Below the pieces are notes generated by a model that was not told where the DNA came from, did no database searches, and saw only the letters and a program-made list of their open reading frames with translations. This document shows, one piece after another, positions 9,896-19,400 of a stretch of DNA of 64,000 nucleotides. The stretch is from Devosia sp. A16 (GTDB lineage: Bacteria; Pseudomonadota; Alphaproteobacteria; Rhizobiales; Devosiaceae), in NCBI RefSeq assembly GCF_001402915.1, contig NZ_CP012945.1, positions 4,689,501 through 4,753,500 of the forward strand. The letters are read 5' to 3'. Position 1 is the first letter of the stretch; each line of letters starts with the position of its first letter. Both the position numbers and the translations under genes were made by a program.

Positions 9896-11029
9896 TCACC
9901 CGAGGCTGCGGATGTAGCTCAGGATCGTGTCGTTGAAGGTCGTGAAGATCATCAGGGTAAAGACAACGGCCAGCCCGAAGCGGTTTCCGATCTCCTGAAC
10001 CCTCTGGCTGAGCGGCTTACCCCGCGCCGCTTCGGCGAGGTAGTACATCAGATGGCCGCCATCGAGCACCGGGATCGGCAGCAGGTTGAAGATGCCGATA
10101 TTCAGCGACAGCAAGGCCATCAGGTTGATCAGGGCCACGATGCCGAGGCTCGCAACCTCGCCCGAAACCTTGGCGACCTTGACCGGGCCGCCGAGCTGTT
10201 CGACGTCGCCGCGACCAACGAAGAAGTCGCCGAGGAACGCCACCGTGCGATCGATGATGAAGCGGACTTCCTCGAAGGTCATGCCGATCGCTTCGACAGG
10301 ACCGGGGCGATAGAGCACGACGTCGGATTGCTCGATGCTCTTGGTCACCCCAAGGCGCCCGATACGGTGCGAGTTGCCGAACCGGTCGGTCGTCGTCACT
10401 GCCTGGGGTACCGCTGTGACGGTTTGCGTACGTCCGCCACGTTCGAAGGTGATGCTGACCTGGCGCTCCGGCGCCGTGGCGATCAGGCGCTGGAAATCCT
10501 CGAAGCCGCGCACGCCGTAGCCGTCGACCGAAACGATCCGGTCGCCCTCGGCGAGCCCCGCCTGTCCGGCGACCGATTCCACCGGCACGGCATCGAGCAC
10601 CGCCGGGATGGTGTAGCGCCCATAGCCGAGCAGCAGCGCATAGAGCACCAGCAGCGTGAAAATGATGTTGGCGACCGGGCCGGCGACCACCACTGAAATA
10701 CGCTGCCAGACGTTCTTGTTGACGAACAGTTGTCGGCTCAGCTCCGGCCCAGCGCGCTCGATGAAATCCTCGTCCGGCATGCTCGCGGCATTCATGTCGC
10801 CGACGAATCGAACATAGCCGCCAAGCGGAATCGCCGAGAGCTTCCAGCGCGTGCCGCGCCTGTCATTGAAGCCGATGAGCTCGGGACCGAACCCGATCGA
10901 GAAGGCCTGGATCGCGATGCCGTTCCAGCGCGCCACCAGATAGTGCCCCATCTCGTGCACGAACACGATGATGGTGAGCACCACCAGGAACGGCACCACG
11001 TAGGAAAGCAGCCAGAAAACAAAGTCCAT
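9896..11029 (-). CDS. rseP: RIP metalloprotease RseP (site-2 protease)
   Basis: Inner-membrane zinc protease of the S2P family that cleaves anti-sigma factors and remnant signal peptides. The HEMGH zinc motif is in the first transmembrane segment (about residues 25-29). A PDZ domain follows in the middle (AEGDRIVSVDGYGVRGFEDF), and the second active-site motif NLLPIPVLDGGHL lies near residue 320. The 377 aa length is typical. It lies 84 bases downstream of cdsA and upstream of bamA, the usual order in proteobacteria. Confidence 0.95.
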   Translation of the reverse strand: MDFVFWLLSYVVPFLVVLTIIVFVHEMGHYLVARWNGIAIQAFSIGFGPELIGFNDRRGTRWKLSAIPLGGYVRFVGDMNAASMPDEDFIERAGPELSRQLFVNKNVWQRISVVVAGPVANIIFTLLVLYALLLGYGRYTIPAVLDAVPVESVAGQAGLAEGDRIVSVDGYGVRGFEDFQRLIATAPERQVSITFERGGRTQTVTAVPQAVTTTDRFGNSHRIGRLGVTKSIEQSDVVLYRPGPVEAIGMTFEEVRFIIDRTVAFLGDFFVGRGDVEQLGGPVKVAKVSGEVASLGIVALINLMALLSLNIGIFNLLPIPVLDGGHLMYYLAEAARGKPLSQRVQEIGNRFGLAVVFTLMIFTTFNDTILSYIRSLG

Positions 11030-11113
11030 GTCGTCGGTTCCGAATGCCCCGCAGCTGCAAAGAAGCTAGGGGCCGAATGCGTTAAGATTGCGATAGGACG
11101 GGGTGCCGCAGCT

Positions 11114-12001
11114 TCACCAGATCAGGAACCCCGAAGCCGCAGCGCCCAAGCCGCTGTGCAGCACGCCGACGGCGCACAGAAAGATCGCGCTCAGCGTCAG
11201 GCTGTCGAGCCGGTCCATCAGGCCACCATGCCCCGGAATGATGTCGCCCGAATCCTTGATCCGGAAGCGTCGTTTTATGGCGCTCTCAGCCAGGTCACCC
11301 ACCTGCCCGAGGATGCTGAGCGCGGCGCAGAGCGCGAGCCCGATCCACCACGGCGATTGCGGCGCGACCAGCAGCCAGACCACCAGCCCCACCAGCGTCC
11401 CCAGTGCGAAGCCGCCAATGGCGCCGGACCAGGTCTTGGACGGCGAGATATCCGGCGCCAGCTTTTCGCCCCCCACCTGTCGCCCGGTGAAATAGGCGCC
11501 GGTATCGGTGGCCCAGATCACACAACCCAACAGCAGCCCTGCCCACAGTCCGGCGTCGAACACGCCGGGCTGGTTCCAGGTCGCTTCGCCCCGGATAGTG
11601 AGCAGCGCGATGATGACGATCCCGTAGAATACCACCCCGCCGATCCGCCACAGCCGCGTCCCGGCACTGCCGAACGCCGCCACCACACCGGCGATCGCCA
11701 CCGCTGCCAGCGAGGCCAGTGGTCCCAGTGCCGGATAGATCAGGGCGGCAATCACCAGCAGCCCGATCAGCGCCCCGCCGAGCGTCCCCAGGGGCTTCAG
11801 CGTCACCATCCGCTCCCATTCGCGATAGCAGCCGGCAAAGACGGCAGCGACCAGGGCGGCAAACACGTAGGAACCGAAATAGAGCCCTACCCCAGCCATG
11901 ACCAACAGCACGAGGGCGGAAGCAACCCGGGGGCCGAGATCCGTCCAGGACCGGCGGGCCAGCGGATTGAACTGGGGACCCTGGTCCTCCGGTGCGCTCA
12001 C
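11114..12001 (-). CDS. cdsA: phosphatidate cytidylyltransferase
   Basis: Makes CDP-diacylglycerol from phosphatidate and CTP for phospholipid synthesis. It is a polytopic membrane protein with many hydrophobic segments. The family signature is visible in KDSGDIIPGHGGLMDRLDS near residues 245-263, and PSKTWSG precedes it. The 295 aa length is normal. The start ATG overlaps the uppS stop by 4 bases. Confidence 0.93.
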   Translation of the reverse strand: MSAPEDQGPQFNPLARRSWTDLGPRVASALVLLVMAGVGLYFGSYVFAALVAAVFAGCYREWERMVTLKPLGTLGGALIGLLVIAALIYPALGPLASLAAVAIAGVVAAFGSAGTRLWRIGGVVFYGIVIIALLTIRGEATWNQPGVFDAGLWAGLLLGCVIWATDTGAYFTGRQVGGEKLAPDISPSKTWSGAIGGFALGTLVGLVVWLLVAPQSPWWIGLALCAALSILGQVGDLAESAIKRRFRIKDSGDIIPGHGGLMDRLDSLTLSAIFLCAVGVLHSGLGAAASGFLIW

Positions 12002-12759
12002 GGGCTCCTCGACTCGATCCCGCCGAAGCGCCTGCTGCGCGAAGAGTACTCGTCGAGCGCCTTGAGGAAGACCTGCTCGCCGAAATCGGGCCAGTTCTCC
12101 TCCACGAAGACCAGTTCCGAATAGGCGCCCTGCCAGAGCAGGAAATTCGAAACCCGCTGCTCGCCGCTGGTCCGGATGATCAGGTCGGGGTCGGGTGTTC
12201 CGGAGGTGTAGAGCGCCCGCGCGATGGTCTCTTCGGTGATGTCTTCGACCCGGAGATTGCCGGCCGCTACCGCCCGGGCAATCGCCCTGGTGGCCTCGGT
12301 CAGCTCGGACTTGCCGCCATAGTTGAAGGCGACGATCAGCTCGAGCCCGGTATTGCGGGCGGTCTTGGACTGCACTTCGTCGATCAGCCGGCTCAACGCC
12401 TCGTCTAGGCCGGACCGCGTGCCGATGATGCGGACCCGGACATTGTTCTGGATCAGGGTCGCCAGATCCGACGCCACGAAGCGATGCAGCAGGCCGAAGA
12501 TGAAGTTGACCTCATCCCGCGGCCGGCTCCAGTTTTCGGAGGAAAAGCTGAACACCGTCAGGTGCTTGACACCGTAGCGGATCGAAAGATCGACCAGACG
12601 CCGGAGGGCCTTGACGCCTTCGACATGTCCCTCGGTCCGCAGCTTGCCGCGCGCCTTGGCCCAGCGGCCATTACCATCCATGATGACTGCCAGATGGGCA
12701 GGAATCTTGAGGCCGGGCTTTTCGTCGGGCGTCGTTGCTACGGCAGTATCGGCGGACAT
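11998..12759 (-). CDS. uppS: isoprenyl transferase (undecaprenyl diphosphate synthase)
   Basis: cis-Prenyltransferase that builds the C55 lipid carrier for peptidoglycan and O-antigen. HLAVIMDGNGRWAK near residue 22 contains the catalytic Asp, FSSENWSRP is the next conserved block, and the C-terminal LIIRTSGEQRVSNFLLWQ and YSELVF motifs are present. The 253 aa length is normal. It lies between frr and cdsA, coupled to cdsA. Confidence 0.95.
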   Translation of the reverse strand: MSADTAVATTPDEKPGLKIPAHLAVIMDGNGRWAKARGKLRTEGHVEGVKALRRLVDLSIRYGVKHLTVFSFSSENWSRPRDEVNFIFGLLHRFVASDLATLIQNNVRVRIIGTRSGLDEALSRLIDEVQSKTARNTGLELIVAFNYGGKSELTEATRAIARAVAAGNLRVEDITEETIARALYTSGTPDPDLIIRTSGEQRVSNFLLWQGAYSELVFVEENWPDFGEQVFLKALDEYSSRSRRFGGIESRSP

Positions 12760-12795
12760 TGGTGCCCTCCAGGGGCAGCGCGTTACAGGTCCATA

Positions 12796-13356
12796 CTAGA
12801 CCTGCATGATTTCCTGTTCCTTGACGGCCAGCACATTGTCGATATCGGCCACGGCGGCGTCGGTCGCCTGCTGCACCTGATCGCCCATTTTGCGGCTGTC
12901 GTCCTGGCTGAGGTCGCCGTCCTTCTCGAGCTTCTTGAGCAGGTCCATGCCGTCGCGGCGGATGTGGCGCACGGCGACCCGGGCCTGCTCGGCATAATTG
13001 TGCGCGACCTTGGTCAAGTCGCGGCGACGTTCCTCGTTGAGTTCCGGCAGCGGCACGCGGATCACCACACCCTCGGCAGCCGGGTTGAGCCCGAGGCCGG
13101 AATTGCGAATGGCCTTCTCGACGGCGCCGGCGAGGCTGCGGTCCCACACCTGCACGCTGAGCATGCGCGCTTCCGGCACGGTGACGGTCGCCACCTGGTT
13201 GAGCGGCATGCGGCCACCATAGGCCTCAACCATCACCGGCTCCAGCAGGCTGGCGCTGGCACGGCCGGTCCTCAGCCCAGCCAGTTCCTCCCTGAGCGAG
13301 GCGATCGACTTCTGCATCCGGTCCTTGAGTGCGGGGAGCGAGAATGTCTCGGCCAT
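12796..13356 (-). CDS. frr: ribosome recycling factor
   Basis: Splits post-termination ribosomes together with EF-G. Conserved blocks include [20 protein letters not shown] and [18 protein letters not shown]. Long helical segments form the three-helix bundle, and the chain ends in KEQEIMQV. The ATG at 13356 ([10 protein letters not shown], 186 aa) is chosen because AGGAG lies upstream and the longer open frame has no family resemblance. A small inverted repeat (CAGGTC 12786-12791, GACCTG 12799-12804) straddles the stop codon. It follows pyrH in the rpsB-tsf-pyrH-frr order. Confidence 0.96.
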   Translation of the reverse strand: MAETFSLPALKDRMQKSIASLREELAGLRTGRASASLLEPVMVEAYGGRMPLNQVATVTVPEARMLSVQVWDRSLAGAVEKAIRNSGLGLNPAAEGVVIRVPLPELNEERRRDLTKVAHNYAEQARVAVRHIRRDGMDLLKKLEKDGDLSQDDSRKMGDQVQQATDAAVADIDNVLAVKEQEIMQV

Positions 13357-13381
13357 CGTAAAACTCCTTGATATCCGCGCC

Positions 13382-14095
13382 TTAACCGACGCGTGTACTC
13401 TTTGCCCGGCCGGCCAGGACGCCCTTGAGGCCTTCCTTGTCGTCGAGCGCGTAAACAATTATCGGCAAGCCGTTGTCGCGGGCAAGCGCGAAGGCCGCCG
13501 TATCCATGACCCTGAGGTCCTTGGCGATCACTTCTTCATGGCTGATCGTTTCAAAACGCTTCGCCTCGGGATTCTTCTTGGGGTCCTCGGAATAGACCCC
13601 ATCCACCTTGGTGCCCTTGAGCAGCACGTCGCATCTGAGCTCGATCGCCTTGAGCGCCGCCGCGGTATCGGTGGTGAAGAACGGGCTGCCGGTCCCGCCG
13701 GCGCACACCACGACGTAGCCGTCGCTCAGCGCCAGGTTGGCGTCCCGGGCGGTGAACGTATCGGCTACCGTCTCCATCGGCACGTTCGAGTAGACTTTGA
13801 CCTTGAGGCCCTTCTGCTCGATGGCGTCGCCCAGCGCCAGCGAGTTGATCACCGTGCCCAGCATCCCCATCAGGTCGCTGGTGACACGGTCGCCGCCCTT
13901 GGCGGCCACGGCCATGCCGCGGAAGATGTTGCCGGCGCCGATGACGATCGCCACCTGGATGCCGCTCTTGGCGACTTCCGCGATCTGATCGGCCATGGCG
14001 TGGAGGAATTTCGGCTCGATGCCGAAGGATTGGTCGCCGGCAAGCACTTCGCCGGAGACTTTCAGCAGAATCCGTTTGTAGGCGGATTTGGCCAT
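13382..14095 (-). CDS. pyrH: UMP kinase
   Basis: Hexameric bacterial UMP kinase of the amino acid kinase family, making [19 protein letters not shown] at the N-terminus is the phosphate-binding loop, GAGNIFRG the next glycine motif, and [14 protein letters not shown] with [10 protein letters not shown] the nucleotide-binding region. The 237 aa length is normal. frr starts 25 bases after its stop; a strong hairpin separates it from tsf. Confidence 0.96.
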   Translation of the reverse strand: MAKSAYKRILLKVSGEVLAGDQSFGIEPKFLHAMADQIAEVAKSGIQVAIVIGAGNIFRGMAVAAKGGDRVTSDLMGMLGTVINSLALGDAIEQKGLKVKVYSNVPMETVADTFTARDANLALSDGYVVVCAGGTGSPFFTTDTAAALKAIELRCDVLLKGTKVDGVYSEDPKKNPEAKRFETISHEEVIAKDLRVMDTAAFALARDNGLPIIVYALDDKEGLKGVLAGRAKSTRVG

Positions 14096-14161
14096 TCGTC
14101 AGTCTCCCGAGGTGCGTTGCAAAGCCCCGAATCTACGGGCATCGCAGGCGGTTATGGCATA

Positions 14162-14192
14162 TTCGGACGGGCTGGTGACCAGCCCGTCCGAA
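14162..14192 (-). terminator. perfect 14-bp hairpin between tsf and pyrH
   Basis: TTCGGACGGGCTGG (14162-14175) and CCAGCCCGTCCGAA (14179-14192) are exact inverse complements around a TGA loop. There is no T-run after the stem on the minus strand. It probably protects the 3' end of rpsB-tsf mRNA or acts as a partial terminator, separating abundant rpsB-tsf transcripts from pyrH-frr. Confidence 0.6.
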
Positions 14193-14206
14193 ACTTATCC
14201 CGCGTC

Positions 14207-15133
14207 TTACTTCACGCCGGCTGTGGCGGCAACTTCCGCGGCGAAGTCGGTCTCTTCCTTGGCGATGCCTTCGCCCAGCGCGTAGGCGACGAAGCCCGTC
14301 ACCTTGATTGGGGCGCCGACATCCTTCTCGGCATTCTTGACCACGTCGGCGATCTTGGTCTCGCCGTCGATCACGAACACCTGCGAGAGCAGCGTCACTT
14401 CCTCGTAGAACTTGCGCACGCGGCCTTCGATCATCTTCTCGATCACGGCGTCCGGCTTGCCGGACTCCCTGGCCTGCTCGGTGAAGATGGCACGCTCGCG
14501 CGCCACCACGTCCTGGTCGATATCGTCCGGCGACACGCTCAGCGGCTTGGTGTTGGCGATGTGCATGGCGAGCTGCTTGCCCAGGGCATTCAGCGCTGCC
14601 TTGTCACCGGTCGACTCGAGCCCGACGATCACGCCCAGCTTGCCGAGGCCCGGCGCCACCGAGTTGTGCACATACGAACCGATCACGCCGTCCTTGACGG
14701 TGAGCGTGCCGGTGCGTCGCAGGTTCATGTTCTCGCCGATCTTGGCGATGGCGTCGGTCAGCTCGGCCGAAGCCGAGCGGCCCGAACCCGGATACGGCAT
14801 CTCGCTGAGCTTGCTCACGTCGCCATTGGCGTCGAGGGCGAGCTTGGCGATGTTGCCGACGATGGTCTGGAACTGGTCGTTGCGGGCAACGAAGTCGGTC
14901 TCGGAGTTGACTTCGACGATCGCGCCGCGGGTGCCGTCGATCGACACGCCGACCAGGCCCTCGGCCGCCACGCGGCCGGCCTTCTTGGCGGCCTTGGCCA
15001 GACCACGGGTGCGTAGCCAGTCGACTGCCGCTTCCATGTCGCCACCGGTCTCTTCGAGGGCCTTCTTGCAGTCCATCATCCCCACGCCGGTCAGTTCGCG
15101 GAGCTCTTTAACCTGCTGAGCGGAAACAGCCAT
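14207..15133 (-). CDS. tsf: translation elongation factor Ts
   Basis: Guanine nucleotide exchange factor for EF-Tu. The N-terminal UBA-like domain reads VKELRELTGVGMMDCKKALEE and ETGGDMEAAVDWLR; the core contains the TDFVARN motif that contacts EF-Tu. The 308 aa length is typical of alphaproteobacteria. It lies 73 bases downstream of rpsB and is very probably cotranscribed with it. Confidence 0.97.
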   Translation of the reverse strand: MAVSAQQVKELRELTGVGMMDCKKALEETGGDMEAAVDWLRTRGLAKAAKKAGRVAAEGLVGVSIDGTRGAIVEVNSETDFVARNDQFQTIVGNIAKLALDANGDVSKLSEMPYPGSGRSASAELTDAIAKIGENMNLRRTGTLTVKDGVIGSYVHNSVAPGLGKLGVIVGLESTGDKAALNALGKQLAMHIANTKPLSVSPDDIDQDVVARERAIFTEQARESGKPDAVIEKMIEGRVRKFYEEVTLLSQVFVIDGETKIADVVKNAEKDVGAPIKVTGFVAYALGEGIAKEETDFAAEVAATAGVK

Positions 15134-15206
15134 TTGATATCACCTTTCCGCGGCCCCTGCCCGGAGCCGCGCCATTGTTCGAATTGGTAACCCGGAACGA
15201 ACCGGA

Positions 15207-15989
15207 TTAGTTGGCGGACGACGTATCGGCGTCTTCGGCGCTGAGCGCCGGCTCTTCCGGGGCCTCGGCGGAAGCGCCGAGGTCAGCGCCACGGCCGGCA
15301 GCCGACCGGCCGATGCCGTCGATGGCCGCACGCGACACCAGCGAGCAGTAGAGCTCGAGGGCGCGGGCCGCGTCGTCATTGCCCGGAATGGCAAAGTCGA
15401 CGGTGTCGGGATCCGAGTTCGAGTCGACGATGGCGATCACCGGGATGCCGAGGCGCTTGGCTTCCTTGATGGCGTTCGCTTCCTTGTTGGTGTCGATCAC
15501 GAACAGCAGGTTCGGCAGGTTGCCCATGTCCTTGATGCCGCCCAGGTCGCGCTCGAGACGCTCCTGCTCACGGCTGAGGAGCAGCAGCTCCTTCTTGGTC
15601 AGGCCATGGCCGCCTTCGGCCTGCTGGGCCTCGAGCTCGCGCAGACGGGCGATCGAGTTCGAAATCGTCTGCCAGTTGGTCAGCGTACCACCGAGCCAGC
15701 GCGAGTTGACGTAGTACTGGGCGGACTGGCGGGCAGCCTCGGCCACTACCGGCGCGGCCTGGCGCTTGGTGCCGACGAACAGCACGCGACCACCGTCAGC
15801 GACGGTGTCCGAGATCAGCTGCAGCGCGCGCTGCAGGGCCGGAACGGTCTGGCTGAGGTCGAGAATGTGGATGTCGTTGCGAACGCCGAAAATGTGGCGT
15901 TCCATCTTGGGGTTCCAGCGGTGCTTCTGGTGGCCGAAGTGAACACCTGCTTCGAGCAGCTGACGCATGGAAAAATCGGGCAATGCCAT
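15207..15989 (-). CDS. rpsB: 30S ribosomal protein S2
   Basis: Structural protein of the small subunit and the docking site for S1. [18 protein letters not shown] near residue 8 is diagnostic, as is [13 protein letters not shown] in the centre and the [12 protein letters not shown] segment. The 260 aa length is normal, with an acidic alanine-rich tail from about residue 230. It is first in rpsB-tsf, with a plausible promoter about 140 bases upstream. Confidence 0.97.
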   Translation of the reverse strand: MALPDFSMRQLLEAGVHFGHQKHRWNPKMERHIFGVRNDIHILDLSQTVPALQRALQLISDTVADGGRVLFVGTKRQAAPVVAEAARQSAQYYVNSRWLGGTLTNWQTISNSIARLRELEAQQAEGGHGLTKKELLLLSREQERLERDLGGIKDMGNLPNLLFVIDTNKEANAIKEAKRLGIPVIAIVDSNSDPDTVDFAIPGNDDAARALELYCSLVSRAAIDGIGRSAAGRGADLGASAEAPEEPALSAEDADTSSAN

Positions 15990-16128
15990 GGAAGGCTTCC
16001 TTTACCGGTTATTGCCTCCGCGAGCGTTTGCGGCGGGCTTGCCCCGCCACCGGTTGGAGCCATCGGCCTTAATGCCATGGCGCCGCGCTTCGCGTGTGAA
16101 TTACGCCCGGTTATCCGGACGCGCCGCG

Positions 16129-16157
16129 CATATAGGGGGTTTTGCTGTCATAGGCAA
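16129..16157 (-). promoter_or_regulatory. putative rpsB promoter
   Basis: On the minus strand TTGCCT (16157-16152) and TATATG (16134-16129, preceded by CCCC) are separated by 17 bases, close to the alphaproteobacterial sigma-70 pattern TTGAC-N17-CTATAT. It leaves an untranslated leader of roughly 130 bases ahead of rpsB, which contains a GGCGGGGC...GCCCGCC stem near 16030-16055. Such leaders often serve S2 autoregulation, but that is inference. Confidence 0.5.
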
Positions 16158-16207
16158 GGTGGTAGCCGATCTACTCTTGCCTACCGCGGCTGCCACTAGG
16201 GAAAGAC

Positions 16208-16474
16208 ATGTCTGCAGATCGTCCCCACCTAGCTGACAAGTGGATTGTCGACGGCACCCATGTCATCGCGTCCGGAGATGCGGGGGCAATAGACGAACTC
16301 CTTGCGAACAGCCTCGAGGAAGTTGCGTCCAACGACGGCGGCTGGCGAAGGCTGTATCGTCATCGCACGGGCGGCCATTTTTGGGAGCTATCCTACCCAA
16401 ACAGTGAGCTGCAAGGTGGCGGGCCGCGACGGCTGGTACAGCTGGTGCTACGCCGAGCCAGCGACTGGTCCTGA
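16208..16474 (+). CDS. Imm27-like immunity protein, orphan
   Basis: This 88-aa acidic cytoplasmic protein resembles the Imm27 family of polymorphic-toxin immunity proteins: an N-terminal KWIVDGTHVIASG stretch, a helical middle, and the family-like C-terminal block with GWRRLYR, FWELSYPNSE and GGGPRRL. Imm27 proteins neutralise contact-dependent or secreted nuclease-type toxins, but no toxin gene lies beside it. AGGGAAAG precedes the ATG. It sits between dnaE1 and rpsB, both on the other strand, a spot that is otherwise core genome. The assignment rests on remembered family patterns, not a search. Confidence 0.65.
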   Translation: MSADRPHLADKWIVDGTHVIASGDAGAIDELLANSLEEVASNDGGWRRLYRHRTGGHFWELSYPNSELQGGGPRRLVQLVLRRASDWS

Positions 16475-16483
16475 TCGACCCGG

Positions 16484-19400
16484 CTAGTTCAACCGCACGT
16501 CCACCACGCCTTCCATCGCCTTGATGCTGCCGGCGATCTCGGCGCTGAGGCGGTAGCCGCCCTTGAGCTCGATCTCATATTCCTTGGCGCCCGCATCGCG
16601 GATGACGATGAAGCTGACCTGCCCCTCGCCGCCGGGCTTCAGCTGCGAAGCGATCGGGGCAAGGCATTTCTCGGAGCCGGCGAACACGGTGAGGCGGCGG
16701 CCGATCTTTTCCGCCAACCCGTCGATCGGCTCGGCATTGATCAGCCTCAGGCTGATGCCATCCGGCCGTTCGTCGGCTTCGACCGTCAGCACCACGGATT
16801 TGCCCGGCTGCAGCACATTGGTGAACTGGCTGATCTGCTCGGAGAAGGCAATCACTTCGTAGCCACCGCTGGCGTCCGACAGGCTGATGATCGCCATCGG
16901 CGTACCCTTTTTGGTACGCCGGTCGTTACGGGTTGCGATGGTGCCGGCAAGGCGCCCTGCCCGCGCGTCGGCTTCCTTCACCGCCCGCTCGAAATCGCCA
17001 TACGGCGTTACCCGCAGTCGGTCGAACAGCTCGGCATACTGGTCGAGCGGATGCCCCGAAAGGTGGAAGCCGATGGCGCTGTGTTCACGCGCCAGCCGCT
17101 CGGCCGGTGACCAGTTGGTTACGGCTTGATTGAGCATGATCGGCTCCGGCCGGTCGGCCGCGAACATGTCCATGATGCCGTCGGCGGCATTGGCATTGGT
17201 GCGCTGCGCCGTGGCGACGATCGCGTCGATGGCAGCGAAGGCCTGCTCCCGCCGCGGCACCAACTGGTCGAAGGCACCAGCATTGATCAGCGCTTCCAGC
17301 GTGCGGCGGTTGATGATCCGCGCATCCACCCGGGCGGCGAAATCGCCGAGGTCGGTGAACGGCTTGTCGCCACGGGCCTCCATGATGTGCTCGGCCACCG
17401 CCTGCCCCACGCCCTTCACCGCGCCGATGGCATAAAACACCTTGCCATCTCGAGTGTTGAACACCGCATCCGAACGGTTGACGCAGGGCGGCACGATCTC
17501 GATGCCGTGCTTCTTGGCGTCCTGGCGGAATTCGTTGAGCTTATCGGTGTTGCCCATATCGAGCGTCATGGTCGCCGCAAAAAACTCGTGCGGGTAATGC
17601 GCCTTGAGATAGGCCGTCTGGTAGCTGACCAGTGCATAGGTCGCGGCGTGCGACTTGTTGAAACCGTAGTTGGCGAACTTGGCCAACAGGTCGAAGATGG
17701 TGTCGGCAAGACCCTTCTTCAGCCCGTACTTGATCGCACCTTCCTGGAAACGCGCCCGCTGCGCGTCCATTTCGGCCTTGATCTTCTTGCCCATGGCGCG
17801 GCGCAGCATATCGGCTTCGCCGAGCGAATAGCCGGAAAGGATCTGCGCGATCTGCATCACCTGTTCCTGGTAGACGATGATGCCGTAGGTCTCGTCCAGC
17901 ACCTCGCTCAGCGCTTCGTGCGGATACTCGATATCCTCGTCGCCGCGCTTGCGGGCGTTGAACAGCGGGATGTTCTCCATCGGACCGGGGCGGTAGAGCG
18001 CCACCAGCGCGATGATGTCCTCGAAGCGGTCGGGCTTCATGTCGACCAGGGCGCGGCGCATGCCGGCGCCTTCCACCTGGAACACCCCGGCGGTGTCGCC
18101 GACCGAGTAGAGCTTGTAGGTCTTCTCGTCGTCGATCGGGATGTCTTCGATGCGGAACTTGCCGTCGCCGTGACGGTTGATCATGTCGACGGCGCGCTTG
18201 ATCGTCGTCAGCGTCTTGAGGCCAAGAAAGTCGAACTTCACCAGCCCGGCCGTCTCCGACCATTTCATGTTGTACTGGCTGACCGGCATGTCCGAGCGCG
18301 GATCTCGGTACAGCGGCGCCAGTTCCTGCAGCGGCCGGTCGCCGATGACGATGCCGGCGGCGTGGGTCGAGGCGTGACGATAGAGCCCCTCGAGCTTCTG
18401 GCCGATGGCCAGCAGGTCGCGCACCTGCTCATCCTCGTCGGCCAGCTGCTGGAGCTGCGGCACTTCCTTGAGTGAGCGTTCCAGCGTCCAGGGATCGGCC
18501 GGGTTGGCCGGTACGAGCTTGGCGATGCGGTCGACCTGCCCATAGGGCATCTGCAGCACGCGCCCGACGTCGCGCAGCACGGCGCGCGCCTGCAGCGTAC
18601 CAAAGGTGATGATCTGCGCGACCTGCGCCTCGCCGTACTTCTGCTGAACGTAGCGGATCACCTCTTCGCGGCGATCCTGGCAGAAGTCGATGTCGAAGTC
18701 CGGCATCGACACGCGTTCGGGGTTGAGGAAGCGCTCGAACAGCAAATTGTAGGCGAGCGGATCGAGGTCGGTGATGGTGGTCGCATAGGCCACCAGCGAG
18801 CCGGCGCCCGAACCACGGCCGGGGCCGACGGGGATATCGTGGGCCTTGGCCCACTGGATGAAGTCGGCCACGATCAGGAAATAGCCTGGATACTTCATGC
18901 GCTCGATGATGCCGAGCTCGTATTCCAGCCGCTCGCGGTAGATCTCTTCGGTCTTGCCGGGGGCGACTCCCACGACACGGAACCGCTCCTCGAGGCCGGT
19001 CCGCGCCATGTGTGCTAGCGCCTGCGCCTCGGCAGCCACGGCTTCCTCGGCCGTCTGTCCAGGAGACGCCGCAAAGGTCGGCAGCACCGGGTTGCGCTTC
19101 TTCGGCCGGTAACCGATGCGTTGCGCGATTTCGATGGTGTTGTCGAGCGCCTCGGGCAGGTCGGCGAAGAGCTTCTGCATCTCCTCGCGGGTCTTGAAGT
19201 AGTGCTGGTCGGTGAGCTTGCGGCGCTCGGTCTGCGCCACCACCGTGCCGCCGGCGATGGCCAGCAGCGCGTCATGCGCCTCATGGTCGGCGGGGGCCGG
19301 ATAGAACGGCTCGTTTGTCGCCACCAGCGGCACGCCGCGGGCATAGGCATAATCGATCAGCTTGGCTTCGTTCAGCGTTTCCTGTGGCCGGCCATGCCGT

